64,000 bases of DNA. It comes from Ectobius pallidus (taxonomy: Eukaryota; Arthropoda; Insecta; Blattodea; Ectobiidae). A program made the translations under genes and the position numbers. Location of the stretch: positions 148,631,042 through 148,695,041 of the forward strand of contig CAXKWD010000002.1 in the NCBI GenBank assembly GCA_964059195.1, in the 5' to 3' direction. Positions 20,801-32,655 of this stretch are shown here, in pieces. Under the pieces are notes generated by a model. The model made no database searches. It was not told the origin of the DNA and saw only the letters and a list, made by a program, of their open reading frames with translations. Position 1 is the first letter of the stretch, and every line of letters begins with the position of its first letter.

Positions 20801-23800
20801 CTGAAAATAAATGTCGGTAAGCAATACAACAGGACAGTAAAATATACAATACAAACACACAATAGCTATTTATGTATCAAGTATGCAAAATAAGGCTTTG
20901 CGGACGAATCTAGTATTGCAACCGAGGCGTAAGGTGAGGCTGAAATATTGGATGAGTCCGTTAAAGTTTTTGCGTATGTGGTGCTTACAATAGTTTTTAG
21001 TAAAAGTTTGGTAATTTTACTACTAATGAGCACAGTTTTTCACTCATTTTCAATGATTCTGTGTAAAGAAAGCAAATTAATGGTGATTGTATCAGCAGTG
21101 CATATTTATAAACTTTGCTTGTTGTGGATTGTTTCTTTTCCTTAAAAACAAGCATTTAAAGGCGTTGTTTAGATATTAATGTTGATTAATTAAACTAAAT
21201 ATATTTACATCAATGGAAATTATGCATCATTTTTATCATATTACCTGCAACAAAACTTATTATGCCTTGTCAAAAGAAGCAATCGTACAAGAGGCTCATC
21301 TGAAGTCTAGGGGACTAAGCTACGGCTTAGTAATACAAAGTTAGCGAGTCTTAAAATAAATAGAAAATGATTATTATCGAATTTATTTCTTAAATTCAAG
21401 AATTCTAAATGAAAAGGTTTACTATTCCTTGAGCCAGTATGAGAAATTGTATGAGCAGGCTCATCCCGGCTCTTTAGGTTCACTGCCGAACAATAGAGTT
21501 CGTCAGAAAGGCAATATGTCATCGTATTATTGGACTCGCATCGTGGCAGACAATTGAAGTCTTGCGCATGCGAGCTTTATCCTTCCGGTTACTTCAGAAC
21601 TGGTCAAGATGGCAATCATTGTAAATGTCCATCATGCTGCTCTGTGGATAAAAGGCAGTTGACTGTTATTTAAGAAAGTTTACTTGTGATCACATAGCGT
21701 GTGAGTGCAGACAAACGTATTGAAGTGATTCAGGTAATTAGTTAGGCTGCATAGTAATTATTTCATTCATCATGCGAGTTTAAAATAATCGCCACGGTCA
21801 GATTCAAGCTCGTAAGCAGCCATTTTTGAAGATTCAGAATAGGCCATGAGATAAATTAAAATTACGAAAATAGTCTTGCTGCCCGGTTGTATGTTATGAT
21901 TTTGAATTGAACCAAAGGTAATGTAAAGTAAAATTAATTAATTTCGGAGCAGAGGCATTTAATGTTTAAATAAGAAAGATCTGCCTCTTGATTGGCTTCT
22001 CCTCACTACTTGGGAATTTAGTATGAAGGCTTCCCAAGGGTGAGAATTGTGTGTTAGGCCTTCAGTGTTTTAAAGAATGGTTTTCAGGAATAGAGAGGGA
22101 TATGAATTAATTGTATGAAAAGGAGTGAGATCGGCAGCCGGTACGGATGTTTGATAAATTAGGGTGAGTGCATATTTATTATTATTATAGAATGTCTAAG
22201 GTATGATTGTAAAAGGCAAAGAGCTGATGTGGTTTATTTAATGTATTTTTCGGCCCAGCATCTTATTTGATTGTAGAATATATTTTGTTATTGCAAACTG
22301 AAAGGGTAGCGGAGTATTATTTATTGTAGTTTGCATTTTTGTGATTGTTCCCTCCTTCAGGACACAGGTTCCCTCTGGGTTGGTAGCAGCTTCCACGAGT
22401 GTCCAGTGACGAGAAAGAAGAAGAGGAGAGAGGATAAAAATAAGGTGATAGAGAGGATGGATTTAAAAAGGGGGGGCGGACAGCCTGTTAATAGACAATG
22501 AACAATAAAACCCTTACATATGAAATTCAACTTACACTGGGAGACACTGTAGAGACATCTAGGAACCACTGTTGGAACTATGTCCACTAGGGGTTACCAT
22601 GGCAACTTTACTGGCCTAGTACAGTAAAATTACTTTACAGGCCTAGTACGGTCAAGTGCTACTATATGGCATTGTTAGCAGTCCGAGACACAGTCACTTT
22701 GCGGAGCATGAACTAAAAAAGAAGTTTCTTCACCCACTCTAATTAAAAATATGCTCTTATGCTGTGCTACTAAGGGGCTTTTACACCTTTAAATGGCAAA
22801 AGTAGCGTAATGGGATCTAGGTCATTGGTCTGATGGTAGGGGCAAGAGGCATTATCCTAAAAAAAATTACATCAGTTTTAGATGAGTTACAGACTGGACA
22901 AAGATCTCCTTTCCATGATCACAGTTTGCTGCAATTAGAGGATCTGTTTATATATACTGATAAACTTATTATTTAATTACAATAATGGTTCCTTAAATTT
23001 GTGGGGTGTCAACTATGGATACAGTGGACAGGAAACAATTAGTGTTAACAGAGTTACATTTAAAAGAGAAATAATATGGATTCAGATTAAAACAACAGTG
23101 AGCAGGAATATGTACCTGGTGTAGACAATCAACACATTAGCAAGAATAAAGAAAATAGGGATGAACTCATCCATGAGGATATAAGTTATAATGAAAAAGT
23201 TGAAAATAGTTTGCACAATTTTCTTACTGGTGTAGGAATATGAAAATTACATATAAATAGAGAGACTACTTTTAATCCGGCTCAATTCTTTCGAAATTTC
23301 GTGGCTGTCAGGTGATGTGCCGGTCGTAGCACTAATATTTAACTGGCTAAGTGGTGCGAACTGTGGTATACAACTGAACGGGTGCAGATGAGCAAGTAAA
23401 GTGAGTAACTGAACAGTATATTTGTTATCAAAGTAATTGTGTGTGAATCTTAAGTTACCATGTTAGACATAGCGCCATAAACCTGAGCAATACAAGCAAA
23501 ATACTTAGTTCTTGAGTTTTGTCCATTCTGTAGCGATAATCTTAATGATTTATGTATAGCGTAGAGCTTTATCACTGGTACTCACTACTAAATTAGTAGT
23601 GAGTACCAGTGATAAAGCTCTACGCTATACATAAATCATTAAAATACTTAGCCGTTATAAAGGAAAGTTTCAACGGAGTGTCAATATTGCTGCCATAAGT
23701 TATTGAATAAAGATAGCCAATATGTTAATTAAGAAAACAACTGTCGTCCGGAAGTCATCGTGTGTGTTTTCTAAGATTTACTCAGACATAAAAAGAGAAT

Positions 23801-24319
23801 TCCTGCTTTAAAATATTTTACACTCTATTAATTTTAATAGAGGTAAATAAGTTCTATTTGAATTGCTAAATGAATAAGTTATATTAAAATCAAAGCCAGT
23901 GCATAGTGTGTTATCCCCCACAATCTGTGCAAACCAAGGTCTCATCACTGGCCCGAATGAGCTACAGGGGCCGAACATAATCAACTGGAGAAATTACGGC
24001 ACAGAAGCTAGGATTCATCAAAAGGCACATGGAGTGTTGGAAATAAATATACCCTGAGACAATCTCATGAAATTGGGGGGCTTGAAATTGGCCCTACCAG
24101 TAATCAACACCTGATTATCGCCAGTGTTGTAACTATCCCCCCACCCTCCAGGGATGACACTCACATTATTCTTACAATTCTTTAATAAATAATATCACAC
24201 TCTGATGAAAAATCAAGTATTATGACAGAGTGATCCTTTACATAGTAAATATTTAATAAATACTTACTTCTCGTTCTTGGTGATTTAATAAATAAATAAA
24301 TAAAATAATAAATACTTAC
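20801..24319 (-). other. AlaRS intron without recognised gene
   Basis: A 3.5-kb intron between two AlaRS exons. It is AT-rich and has no open frame resembling a known protein. The only strong structure is the palindrome at 23542-23642. Confidence 0.6.
23542..23642. repeat. Perfect 101-bp palindrome (50-bp arms, 1-nt centre)
   Basis: The left arm 23542-23591 and right arm 23593-23642 are exact reverse complements with a single A at 23592 between them. The arms contain no TE end I recognise. Such a structure would extrude as a cruciform or fold as a hairpin in the AlaRS pre-mRNA. Confidence 0.95.
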
Positions 24320-24573
24320 GTTCCACCACAAAATTCAACAGAAGTATTTTTGCCTGCTGGACCATGTGGATCAGCTTCCAAGTTTTCCACTGGCACACCA
24401 ATAGAAACTACACGCACAGGATCTGGGTATGTTTCATCAAAGACAGCACGTAGACCTTGAATCGTCTTTGCCAGTGCTAATTTTGACTCCTTTGCATATA
24501 CTGGTTGATTTTTGTTTATCATTTTATTTGACTCTACTTCTGCAGCTTTTACTTGATCCACAGTCATTGCACC
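24320..24573 (-). CDS. AlaRS: Alanyl-tRNA synthetase, editing-domain exon ending in CGG(T)
   Basis: Encodes 84 codons plus two bases. It begins [18 protein letters not shown], continues [19 protein letters not shown] and SIGVPVENL, and ends SVEFCGG plus two bases of Thr. The Cys of EFCGGTH is a zinc and editing-site ligand, and the codon for the Thr between Cys and His is split by the intron. The acceptor is tcaaaag and the donor gtaagt. The following 3.5-kb intron holds a perfect 101-bp palindrome. Reading frame and splice phases are intact, so this looks like a working gene and not a pseudogene. Confidence 0.96.
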
Positions 24574-25189
24574 CTTTTGAAAAAAATCAAGATCATAATT
24601 ATTTTACACTTACTGAATCTAACAAACACTTCTCCAATGTGATTCATCATTTTGTAATGGCTGGTAATCCAAGTATTAGTATAGAAAACATTGTAATTCA
24701 GTTGTAAGATTTGAAGCTTTGTAATTCAGTGATATTATCCTGAATTTATGAATTATTTCTACTATATTGACTTTTTTTAATTCCTGCTATTTGAGTTACT
24801 CCAGAACTGTCATATAATTACCAATTAAAAGAATACAGTCAACTTCCAATGCATTTTTATGTGTTCAAACCAATATTTTAAATCAATTTTATTAAAATGT
24901 TGTTACTTTGTTACATATATCATTCATCTTAACTAAATATGTTACTTCTATTACTTAAATTTTTCCTGTGGTACTGTACAGCCATTTAACCCATTGCTGA
25001 AGTGCAAAGAGTCACCACAAGCAATGACATTGTCATCGAGTAAATGCTAGGTTTTCTTTTTTTTTGGTTGCCATTGGGGCTTATATCCTATTATCACCTG
25101 CATCATTGTATTTGAATATTTTGCTGTAATATGTGAAGCTGTATTGTCTGGTGAACAAAATACACCACACTTATGGTTATGTAAGTATA

Positions 25190-25719
25190 GGGTGGCGCAG
25201 ATACTATCTACCAATTTGTATTGAAAAAAAAAAAAAAACAACAACTACAAAATGAAAGTTAAAGTAGTTTTATTTGGCACAAAATGAAAAAAACAAATGT
25301 TAGCATTTATGAATATGGCACTTACATAAATGATTTTTTTGAAAATAGGATCACTTAGGTGGCCTCCATTTTAATCTATGCATTTTTGATCGTTATTGCG
25401 ACCTGGTGGTTAGGCCTACTTATCGTCAACATTACCACTTCTTCTCCACTGCCTAACTCAGCATAAAATACTGTGTTGCTCTGAAACAGGTCGATGTCGA
25501 TCATTCTTGTTCTGTCGCAGTGTACGCTTAGTTTCAATAATCGATCCAGTTCGGATGAAAGCTTCCACAGCTGCAGTCCTCATCTGCACAGGCCAACGAG
25601 CCATGGCATACTGATTTGCGAATCTTGTGGCTGCATAATCATGCCCGAGTCATGCATGTGAGTGTCATAGGTTCGACACCAATGCCAACTTAAATTGGTA
25701 GATAGTATCTGCGTCACCC
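25190..25719 (-). mobile_element. TA-flanked MITE derived from a DUF4817-type transposon
   Basis: 28-bp TIRs (gggtggcgcagatacta at the left, inverted gggtgacgcagatacta at the right) match with one mismatch. TA dinucleotides sit at 25188-25189 and 25720-25721, as in Tc1/mariner insertions. The minus-strand interior retains a piece of an N-terminal helix-turn-helix: MARWPVQMRTAAVEAFIR then TGSIIETKRTLRQ, similar in kind to the transposase at 13241-13858. The element is 530 bp, too short to encode a transposase, so it is an internal-deletion derivative. Confidence 0.8.
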
Positions 25720-25829
25720 TATATATCAATTAACTATTTATATTTCCTTGATTATTTACTACTAGCAGGTGCCCATGGCCCATGACAATTAATAAAAAAA
25801 AAAAAATTAAGATCAAAACAGACAGACAG

Positions 25830-26560
25830 ACAAGCACTTCCTCTTATTATTATAGATTTAAATAGATTTTAAGACTGTATAGTCTCTAATCATCGTTTTT
25901 AAGAATCGTATATAAGTTATAAATCCAAATATAAACACTTATACATGAAACTAATCATAAACTAAACGATCAATAATAATTATAAGGAAACAGCTAAAAA
26001 TCCGGCTTTAGAGAACATTCCATGATTAAAAAGCGCAGCATCTTGGGAAAAACGACCCCAGATTCAAGTTCCCTGGCCCAGAAAACCCCTGCATAGTGAG
26101 TGTCATCCAAATCGATCAGTGTTTGCCCAATTAGGTCTACATTTAATATCTCTCTTCTGTCTATGTTCAAAATTTCAGATGGCTGCAAGCTTTACCAATA
26201 TAAACAAATGAATCGATCAGGATGAGCTCACAAAATCAAAGGGATTGATAATTCCATGCGATATATTGAACAAATTGTGATGCTTTTATTTATGAGTTAT
26301 GACAAAAAAGGCATAGCCTTTATTTGACAATTGAAATGTCAAAAAACTCACGTTTTCTGCCAGTTTTTCACTCATAACTCGCGAAAATAAAAATCCAGCT
26401 TCGAGATGCATTCGCCCACCCTTCAGTCCATCTATGTTTAAAATTTCAGATCTCTGCATGCAATAGATTTTGCTGGGATGCAGACAGACAGACAAACACT
26501 TCCTCTTATTATTATAGATTTCAATGGATTTTAAGATTGTTAGTCTCTAATCACCTTTTT
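25830..26560. repeat. Dispersed non-coding repeat, copy 1
   Basis: This region shares a string of short conserved blocks with 43190-43850: gtccatctatgtt, aaaatttcagat(c)tctgcatg, agacagacaaacacttcct and cttattattatagat. Each copy contains two successive sub-units. It ends in a TTA/TAGA microsatellite-like tail. I see no coding sequence or TIR and cannot name the family. Confidence 0.55.
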
Positions 26561-26814
26561 AAAAATGTAAGTTAGAAATCCAAATCATCCGACTGAAGAA
26601 GGTATTAGTCTTTTCGCTAAAGCTATGGTGATGAACAAGAAGAAAAAGTGGACACTTTTGAAGCAAATACATCATTGGTTAACTGCATTATGCTCTGTAC
26701 ACTAAGAAAGAAACAGTTTCTATTTGCTGTAAATGTACATGCAGTATATCTAAAATATGGAAATCCCCTACCATTTTCGTTTTTTGGGCGCGTCTGTGTT
26801 GTGTATGAAATATA

Positions 26815-29046
26815 CAGAGCCCGGAAGTTTAGGCACTTATTTTGTGTAAAATAGGCAGGCAAAATGGCATTTAAAATTTGACAAATAGGCACTAAAAGGC
26901 AAAAACAAAAGAAATTGTTACTTCCTAATATTCAAACATTACATGATATTTTTCTTGTTTATATGTGTACAAAATGTTACTTACAGTGTATGCTGGTTGC
27001 ACATGACTACAATATGCTTCTTCAAGTTATCAACAGTCATACTTATCGCCTGTCAGAAAGAACGTTTTTTACAATAGAAAATGATCTTTCCACTTCAACT
27101 GAGTAACTGAGGCGTACATAAATGAAGCTATTGTAGATGGACTCATTTCAAGATCACACTTTTCACCGTTAAGAACATCATGAATTTTTAACATTTTTTG
27201 AAAGTCCTTGTTAGCTGCCACAACACGTTTGCACTTTTCATAAACAGCCAGTCCCATTTCCCCCGGCACTTTTCCTAGCTGGTTAACTGTTTCCTGAAAG
27301 ATCTGTAAGGATGTTGGAAGGGTTTCACCTCTTTTCTCCAGTTTCGTAATAGTCTCTGGTAACTTACCATAATGCACTGAAATGAATGCAAGATCACTGC
27401 TGAGATCTGAACAGCACAAAAGTTTTTTCACCTCGGAAATTGAAGCAGCATCCTCTTCTGATAATTGTTCCATCACAGCACGGATCATTTCCAGGTTGTT
27501 TGCATAATACACTGCAGCTGAAATCCAGGTCACCTCGTGATAATCGGCTGTGGAGGAAGAGGAAGCTCGGGCGCTACTTCCTTAAAAATCCGACATCGGG
27601 AAGGAGATTTCAGAAATATTTTTTTTCGTGTTTGAAATTAGCTTGTCTACTTTAGGGTACAACATTCTTATCTCTTCAGCGATTCTATGTATGCCGTGAA
27701 CTAAACATGTGAGATGAATCATGTTGGGGAACAGCACTTTCAATGCCCGTGCAGCTTTCTTCATGTATGGAGCAGCATCTGTAATGAAAAGGAGGACATC
27801 ATTGTGTTGTGTTTCTTCTGGCGAGATCAGAAGAAGCGAATTTGTGAATAACTGAACTATTGATGAGCCATTAGCCTTTTCGAGCTCTTCTACAGTCAGA
27901 AGAAATGACAAGGATGAGGATGTTTCCATGGGTCCAATGATGACGTTAGCTAGGTATCTTCCTGTAGCATCTGTCGTCTCATCTATCGAAATCCAAATCT
28001 TTTTCCCACAAACTTCGTCACGAATCTTTTGCAGAGTCTGTTCATAGCAAACATTTAAATATGTTTTCCTTAGAGTAGATTCTGACGGTACAACTTCCTT
28101 CGTGTATTTTTCCAGGAAATTCTTTAGAGTCTTGTTTTCCAGCTTCCAGAAGGGAATTCCCGCTACCATGAAAGCGTTGCATAGATCCAAAGAAAATTGT
28201 GATTGTCTATTGGATGAACAAACAGCTGTTGAAATCTAGGACAATTTCTTCTGTCCCGTCATTTTCAAAGCAGCATCTTTATGTTTAGCGGTATGCAGAT
28301 GCTGAGATACAAAGTATTTCTTTTCGTGATTAATTGCTTTGCCACATACTTTGCACAACAAAACTGCGCCATCGGTAGTAAACGTATATGCACCAAATTC
28401 ACGAACGTATCCTTGTAACTTGCTGCTCAACGGTATGCTAAATTTTGGCATGATGCGGCCTCTTATGCGTTCGAATGTGGAATAAAGAATATTGCTTCGA
28501 ATGCTTCGTTTAATGAACTTAGCTCTTTCTTTCTTTCTTTTTTTACAAAACCTCCAGTTTCTTTTTATGCCGACTGGGGAAACAATGACCGCGCGAACAA
28601 CTTGAAGGAAATCGCAGCTCTTTGTTACAAGCGCAGTATTGCAACACGTATTCAGAGCGGGTGGCTTATAACTAGAAACCGGATTTTAAAGGGAATTCCT
28701 TTTTTTATATTTCATCTCAAAGTTCGCCGACTTTCGTCAAGGTAGCGTTTTTAAATCAACCTGAACCTGAAGTCAATGTTATTGTTGAACATGATATCAC
28801 GCTACGCAGACATTTCAATGCAAAAATGACACTCCTAATCGAGAATGAGGATTTATAATTTGAAATTTTTGTATCTAAATTTGCAAAAAAGGCCGTTACA
28901 CATTAAAAAGTTGTTGAAGCTATTAAAAGGCAAAATAAAAAACTTCACTACAGGCCCACAACAACACTAAATAAAATTTTCCTTTAAGAAAATCCAGATA
29001 CAGGCATCTATAAAAGAAAGGCATTTTGCCAAAGTTCCGGGCTCTA
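26815..29046 (-). mobile_element. hAT transposon with 8-bp target duplication
   Basis: The TIRs begin cagagcccggaagttt at the left and, inverted, tagagcccggaacttt at the right. The 8-bp sequence gaaatata is duplicated at 26807-26814 and 29047-29054. The 2.2-kb interior carries a degraded hAT transposase on the minus strand. TIR pattern, target duplication length and protein motifs agree. The clean duplication implies moderate age, although the gene has two in-frame stops and frameshifts. Confidence 0.93.
27043..28451 (-). pseudogene. hAT transposase (BED finger, RNase-H-like core, hATC), inactivated
   Basis: Read on the minus strand from ATG 28451. The BED-type zinc finger includes VREFGAYTFTTDGAVLLCKVC with a following QHLHTAKHK (28236-28451). 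After a TAG stop comes the catalytic core KKIWISIDETTDATGRYLAN (first Asp) and LLFITDAAPYMKKAARAL (second Asp) with HLTCLVHGIHR (27582-28190). A second stop and a frame detour near 27540-27610 hide LPLPPQPIITR. The C-terminal part (27069-27533) ends near SVEVERSFSIVKNVLSDRR, the hATC dimerisation motif, in a shifted frame ending at 27043. All three long segments are in one frame, so few mutations killed it. The length is normal for hAT (about 460-600 residues). Confidence 0.88.
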
Positions 29047-29179
29047 GAAATATATCATGCACATACTTCATTTTTTAAAATACCTTTATTACTGCATGCT
29101 TTATTACAATGACAGTAATACTACATGCATTATTTACATATATATGTACAAAATTAATAGGTATATAAGTTGTATTGAT

Positions 29180-30640
29180 GGCACCCCACCTAGGAGTTGC
29201 AAGACCTTGTCGTTGGTGGTGGGGCTTGCGTGTTTCTGGGATCCCCCAGCTATACCGGCGGTAGCTTAGCTACTGGTAGGGCCTCCCATGCTGGGCAGGT
29301 TGGTGGGGAGAAACCAGACGAAGAAGCAACTCAACCCAAACCCCAAGGTGTCAGGCGATCCGTGCTGAGGGGGTGCATGGCACATCGGATGATGTGTCAC
29401 GAACGGAGCCTCTGGAATACCTGACGCCCTTCCAGAGTATTTAGTTTTACCCAGGTATGTGGGGCTCTACCTGGGCGGACTTATGAAATCCCTAACTGCT
29501 CGTGGGACAGAATAGACATGTTTAAAGAAAACAGTTCCAAAGGAGCAGATACTGAAGACCGAAGGGGAGCTCAGGAAGAGACAACCCGAAGTCTGGTTAC
29601 GGAGGAGACAAGGGGACCTCACTTAGAGGCAACCCAAGTCGAAGAAGTTGGAACCATGCGAGGATCTAATATCGAGGTAACCCAAATGGAAATTGGGGAT
29701 AGTGCAGAGGCTGTAACAAACCTTGCAGGAGAAGATCCCAAAGTAGTAATCTCACCGGCAATCTCAGAGGCAGGCACAATGTCGAACCTCGAGAAAACTG
29801 GAAAGATTACTAAAGATTACGCGGTCTTAGCTCTAGTCAAAAAAAGTTTAGATGCTCTTGATAAGGGCGATTTTGTATGTAGTCAATTCTTTGACCTCTC
29901 TAAGGCTTTCGACACAGTCTCACACGATATTCTTGTAAACAAGCTCAGATTCTATGGTTTTAATGATCTAAGTGCTGACTTTATGTTTTCATATCTAAGT
30001 AATAGATTTCAAACTGTGTATTATCATAACCAGATCTCTCAATTCACAAAAATAAAATATGGTGTCCCCCAAGGCTCGATTTTGGGGCCTGTACTGTTTT
30101 TAATCTATATTAATGATATCCCTGATCATATTAAGGAGGAATGTCAAAATGTTTATCTATTTGCTGATGATCTGGCATTAAATGTTTCCCAAGATGCCAA
30201 TGATTGTGTTATCGATAAAATTGAAACCTTATCTGGTAAAGTCCAAGAATGGTCCAAAGCTAACAAATTAAGCCTTAATGTCGACAAAACAATTGACATA
30301 ACATTTAGTTACAATTATGCTATAAATTCTCAGATTCCTCCGGTTAAGTTTCTTGGCATTCACCTTGATTCTGATCTCGGGTGGCACACTCACACTGCTA
30401 GCATTGCATCTAAAATAAGTCAAGGCACTTTTATGTTAAGAACTTTAAAAGATAGTTTATGTAAACAATCTCTCTTAAACGTCTATTATGCCCATGTTAA
30501 CTCTCACCTATATTACGGTGTTATGCTTTGGGGGAACCATACATCCTCCGATAAACTTTTCATTTTACAAAAAAGAGCCATTAGAACTATATGTGGAGTC
30601 AGGTTTTACATTGGTCATAGATTTTAGAAATGATGGTAAC
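29180..30640 (+). mobile_element. CR1-like LINE, internally deleted
   Basis: The left part (29180-29517) is a GC-rich leader with gggctctacctgggcgg-type text common in insect LINE 5' ends. It is followed by an ORF whose N-terminal 100 residues are ORF1-like and whose remainder is RT. The endonuclease and the first RT blocks are absent, so ORF1 and RT have been joined by deletion near 29815. The 3' boundary near 30640 is where RT similarity ends abruptly (GVRFYIGHRF). Confidence 0.7.
29518..30627 (+). CDS. Fusion ORF: LINE ORF1-like N terminus joined to CR1-type RT
   Basis: A 369-residue open frame. Residues 1-100 (MFKENSSKGADTEDRRG, rich in Glu/Thr repeats such as EATQ and EVTQ) have no RT similarity. 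From about 105 the RT begins mid-domain: CSQFFDLSKAFDTVSHDIL (motif A), YGVPQGSILGPVLFLIYIND, VYLFADDLALN (motif C, catalytic DD), VKFLGIHLDSDLGWHTH and YYGVMLWGNH. The fingers region before motif A and the endonuclease are missing, so it cannot be a working polymerase. The frame across the deletion is nevertheless open over 1.1 kb. It most likely reflects a recent internal deletion; a translated product is not implied. Confidence 0.65.
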   Translation: MFKENSSKGADTEDRRGAQEETTRSLVTEETRGPHLEATQVEEVGTMRGSNIEVTQMEIGDSAEAVTNLAGEDPKVVISPAISEAGTMSNLEKTGKITKDYAVLALVKKSLDALDKGDFVCSQFFDLSKAFDTVSHDILVNKLRFYGFNDLSADFMFSYLSNRFQTVYYHNQISQFTKIKYGVPQGSILGPVLFLIYINDIPDHIKEECQNVYLFADDLALNVSQDANDCVIDKIETLSGKVQEWSKANKLSLNVDKTIDITFSYNYAINSQIPPVKFLGIHLDSDLGWHTHTASIASKISQGTFMLRTLKDSLCKQSLLNVYYAHVNSHLYYGVMLWGNHTSSDKLFILQKRAIRTICGVRFYIGHRF

Positions 30641-31039
30641 TGTAGGTGTTAAGGGAGTTCTCCTTTGCTGGGGCTCTGTACCATGTTAATATGCATGTTC
30701 GTCCAGCTTCCTCAACATCAACTTGTGAGGAGGAGGGGTTGTAAAATACTTCAGCTGCTCTGAGAATATCTGGGTGTTTTTGGTTTAAGTTTAACAAAAA
30801 CAAGTTTAAGTGGAGGGAACAAGTTTACTCTTTCAGAATGTTGCTGAAGTTGAATCGAAGGGCAACAAAAGAACATGCCTTTCGGACATACCACCAGGTG
30901 CACCTCTGATTAGGAAACCAATTACCCCCAGAGTTATGGGGTTGGGAATGCAAGGGAAATTATCTTGCTCCAGTGCTGACCAAAGACCCAGCAGCACCAC
31001 AATAAATTTCAAGCAAGATTTTTTGTAAGTTTACAAAGG

Positions 31040-31110
31040 ATTGCAGCAGTCTTATGTGGCTGCAAGAAAGTTTCGTTGAACTGTTCCCCTTTATGCCAAA
31101 ACTGCTAGGG
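31040..31110 (+). pseudogene. Small CXC-domain fragment
   Basis: Plus-strand codons at 31055-31106 read CGCKKVSLNCSPLCQNC before a stop. This is the same Cys spacing as the CXC end of the family at 14683-15150. The stretch immediately upstream does not give clear family text, so only a short relic can be supported. Confidence 0.4.
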
Positions 31111-31142
31111 AAAATTTTTGAGCAAAGAACCTTTTGAGACAG

Positions 31143-31299
31143 TTCTTGTATATGTGAGGAAAAAAATATTGTATTAAAAGATGTGACAGCCAGTGATCGA
31201 TAGTGTATATCAGACTCATCGATATAGTGGTTGTAACTAATTTACATATCAATTATGTCACACATATGATGATCGATAGTTAGCAGTTGCATAAACAGA
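31143..31299. repeat. 157-bp direct duplication, copy 1
   Basis: The sequence from ttcttgtatatgtgagg to gcagttgcataaacaga appears again, apparently base for base, at 31784-31940, where it exactly fills the spacer of a 219-bp inverted repeat. It has no coding content. Confidence 0.95.
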
Positions 31300-31561
31300 C
31301 GAGAAACACGCACATTACACTCAGACTCGTCCAGCTGCTCTCTTACCTTGTTTTTCTGCGAATTTGATAACTTTCAGCCTAAAACTCCCTGTATAACTTG
31401 AATAATTCTATAAACACAAGTTGATCAACACAACTGTCCACTGCAGATGTCCTAAGAACACTGCGATATTAATGAACAATTGTTGAATATATTTTTGAGT
31501 TAACAAGAAACATATTCAATTGAAAATTATTTATGGTCCTATTCTTTCCACTATGATTTTA

Positions 31562-32158
31562 TTAAAAAATAATATAATACAAACAATAATACTTATTTAC
31601 AATAGTGGATAAAACAATCCCCTCCAACACACAACGTTTCAACCTGCCCTCCAGGCCTTTCTCAAGTGTACTGAATTGAAAAAATCATAAACAAACTGCC
31701 GTAACTATGTAGCACCTTTTTTGTTTTTTGTTACTATTGTTGTTGTTGTTGATCATTACAGTCTCCACTGTTTTCTACTTCCTTTCTTGTATATGTGAGG
31801 AAAAAAATATTGTATTAAAAGATGTGACAGCCAGTGATCGATAGTGTATATCAGACTCATCGATATAGTGGTTGTAACTAATTTACATATCAATTATGTC
31901 ACACATATGATGATCGATAGTTAGCAGTTGCATAAACAGAAGTAGAAAACAGTGGAGACTGTAATGATCAACAACAACAACAATAGTAACAAAAAACAAA
32001 AAAGGTGCTACATAGTTACGGCAGTTTGTTTATGATTTTTTCAATTCAGTACACTTGAGAAAGGCCTGGAGGGCAGGTTGAAACGTTGTGTGTTGGAGGG
32101 GATTGTTTTATCCACTATTGTAAATAAGTATTATTGTTTGTATTATATTATTTTTTAA
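31562..32158. repeat. 219-bp perfect inverted repeat of PLE-type tails around a duplicated 157-bp block
   Basis: Left arm 31562-31780 and right arm 31940-32158 are reverse complements of equal length with no mismatch I could find. Each carries acttgagaaaggcctgga..ggttgaaacgttg, a PLE-tail pattern with a hammerhead-like core, pointing outward. The spacer 31781-31939 is the second copy of the 157-bp block at 31143-31299. The 13-mer ttaacaagaaaca flanks the structure at 31500-31512 and again at 32156-32168, consistent with a target duplication. No PLE coding sequence is present. Confidence 0.85.
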
Positions 32159-32400
32159 CAAGAAACAATCACAATGACTGTTTCTATTCACTGTTGTTTA
32201 AAACTTTAATTTAAATATTAGCAGACCATCCAATCTTATGACTTCAGGTATTATTAAAACAATCTTTGTTAAAAATGAGATGCGACTACTATGCAGCGAA
32301 TTTTAGTTGTATTTTTTAACACGAAAAGTTGGGGTGCGTCCATTCCATGAGTAAATACGGTAGTAACAAAAGTAAATATCATCTTAAGAATATGACTTAC

Positions 32401-32655
32401 TTTGTTAGTAAAATCAAAACGCAGTCTATCTGGAGCAACAAGAGAGCCCTTCTGATCAGCATCTGTACCAAGAACAGTTCTTAGAGCATAATTCAGCACA
32501 TGTGTTCCAGTATGGTTGTTCATCACAAGACGTCTCCGAGATGCATCAAGATGAAGTGTCACTTCATTTCCTTTACAAAGAGTGCCCTCTACTGTTCCCA
32601 TATGCAATATGTATCCACCACGTACTTGTACATTTTTCACAGAAAATTCTGTACT
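32401..32655 (-). CDS. AlaRS: Alanyl-tRNA synthetase, editing-site exon with HxxxH
   Basis: An 85-codon exon in phase 0 at both ends. It reads [20 protein letters not shown], then [18 protein letters not shown] and [15 protein letters not shown]. The HTGTH (HxxxH) motif supplies two of the zinc-binding residues of the AlaRS editing site. The partner Cys and His of CxxxH are in the next two exons (24320-24573 and 20692-20800). The acceptor is ttatag and the donor gtaagt. The next intron (24574-32400, 7.8 kb) contains a hAT, an internally deleted LINE and the 219-bp inverted repeat. Confidence 0.96.
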
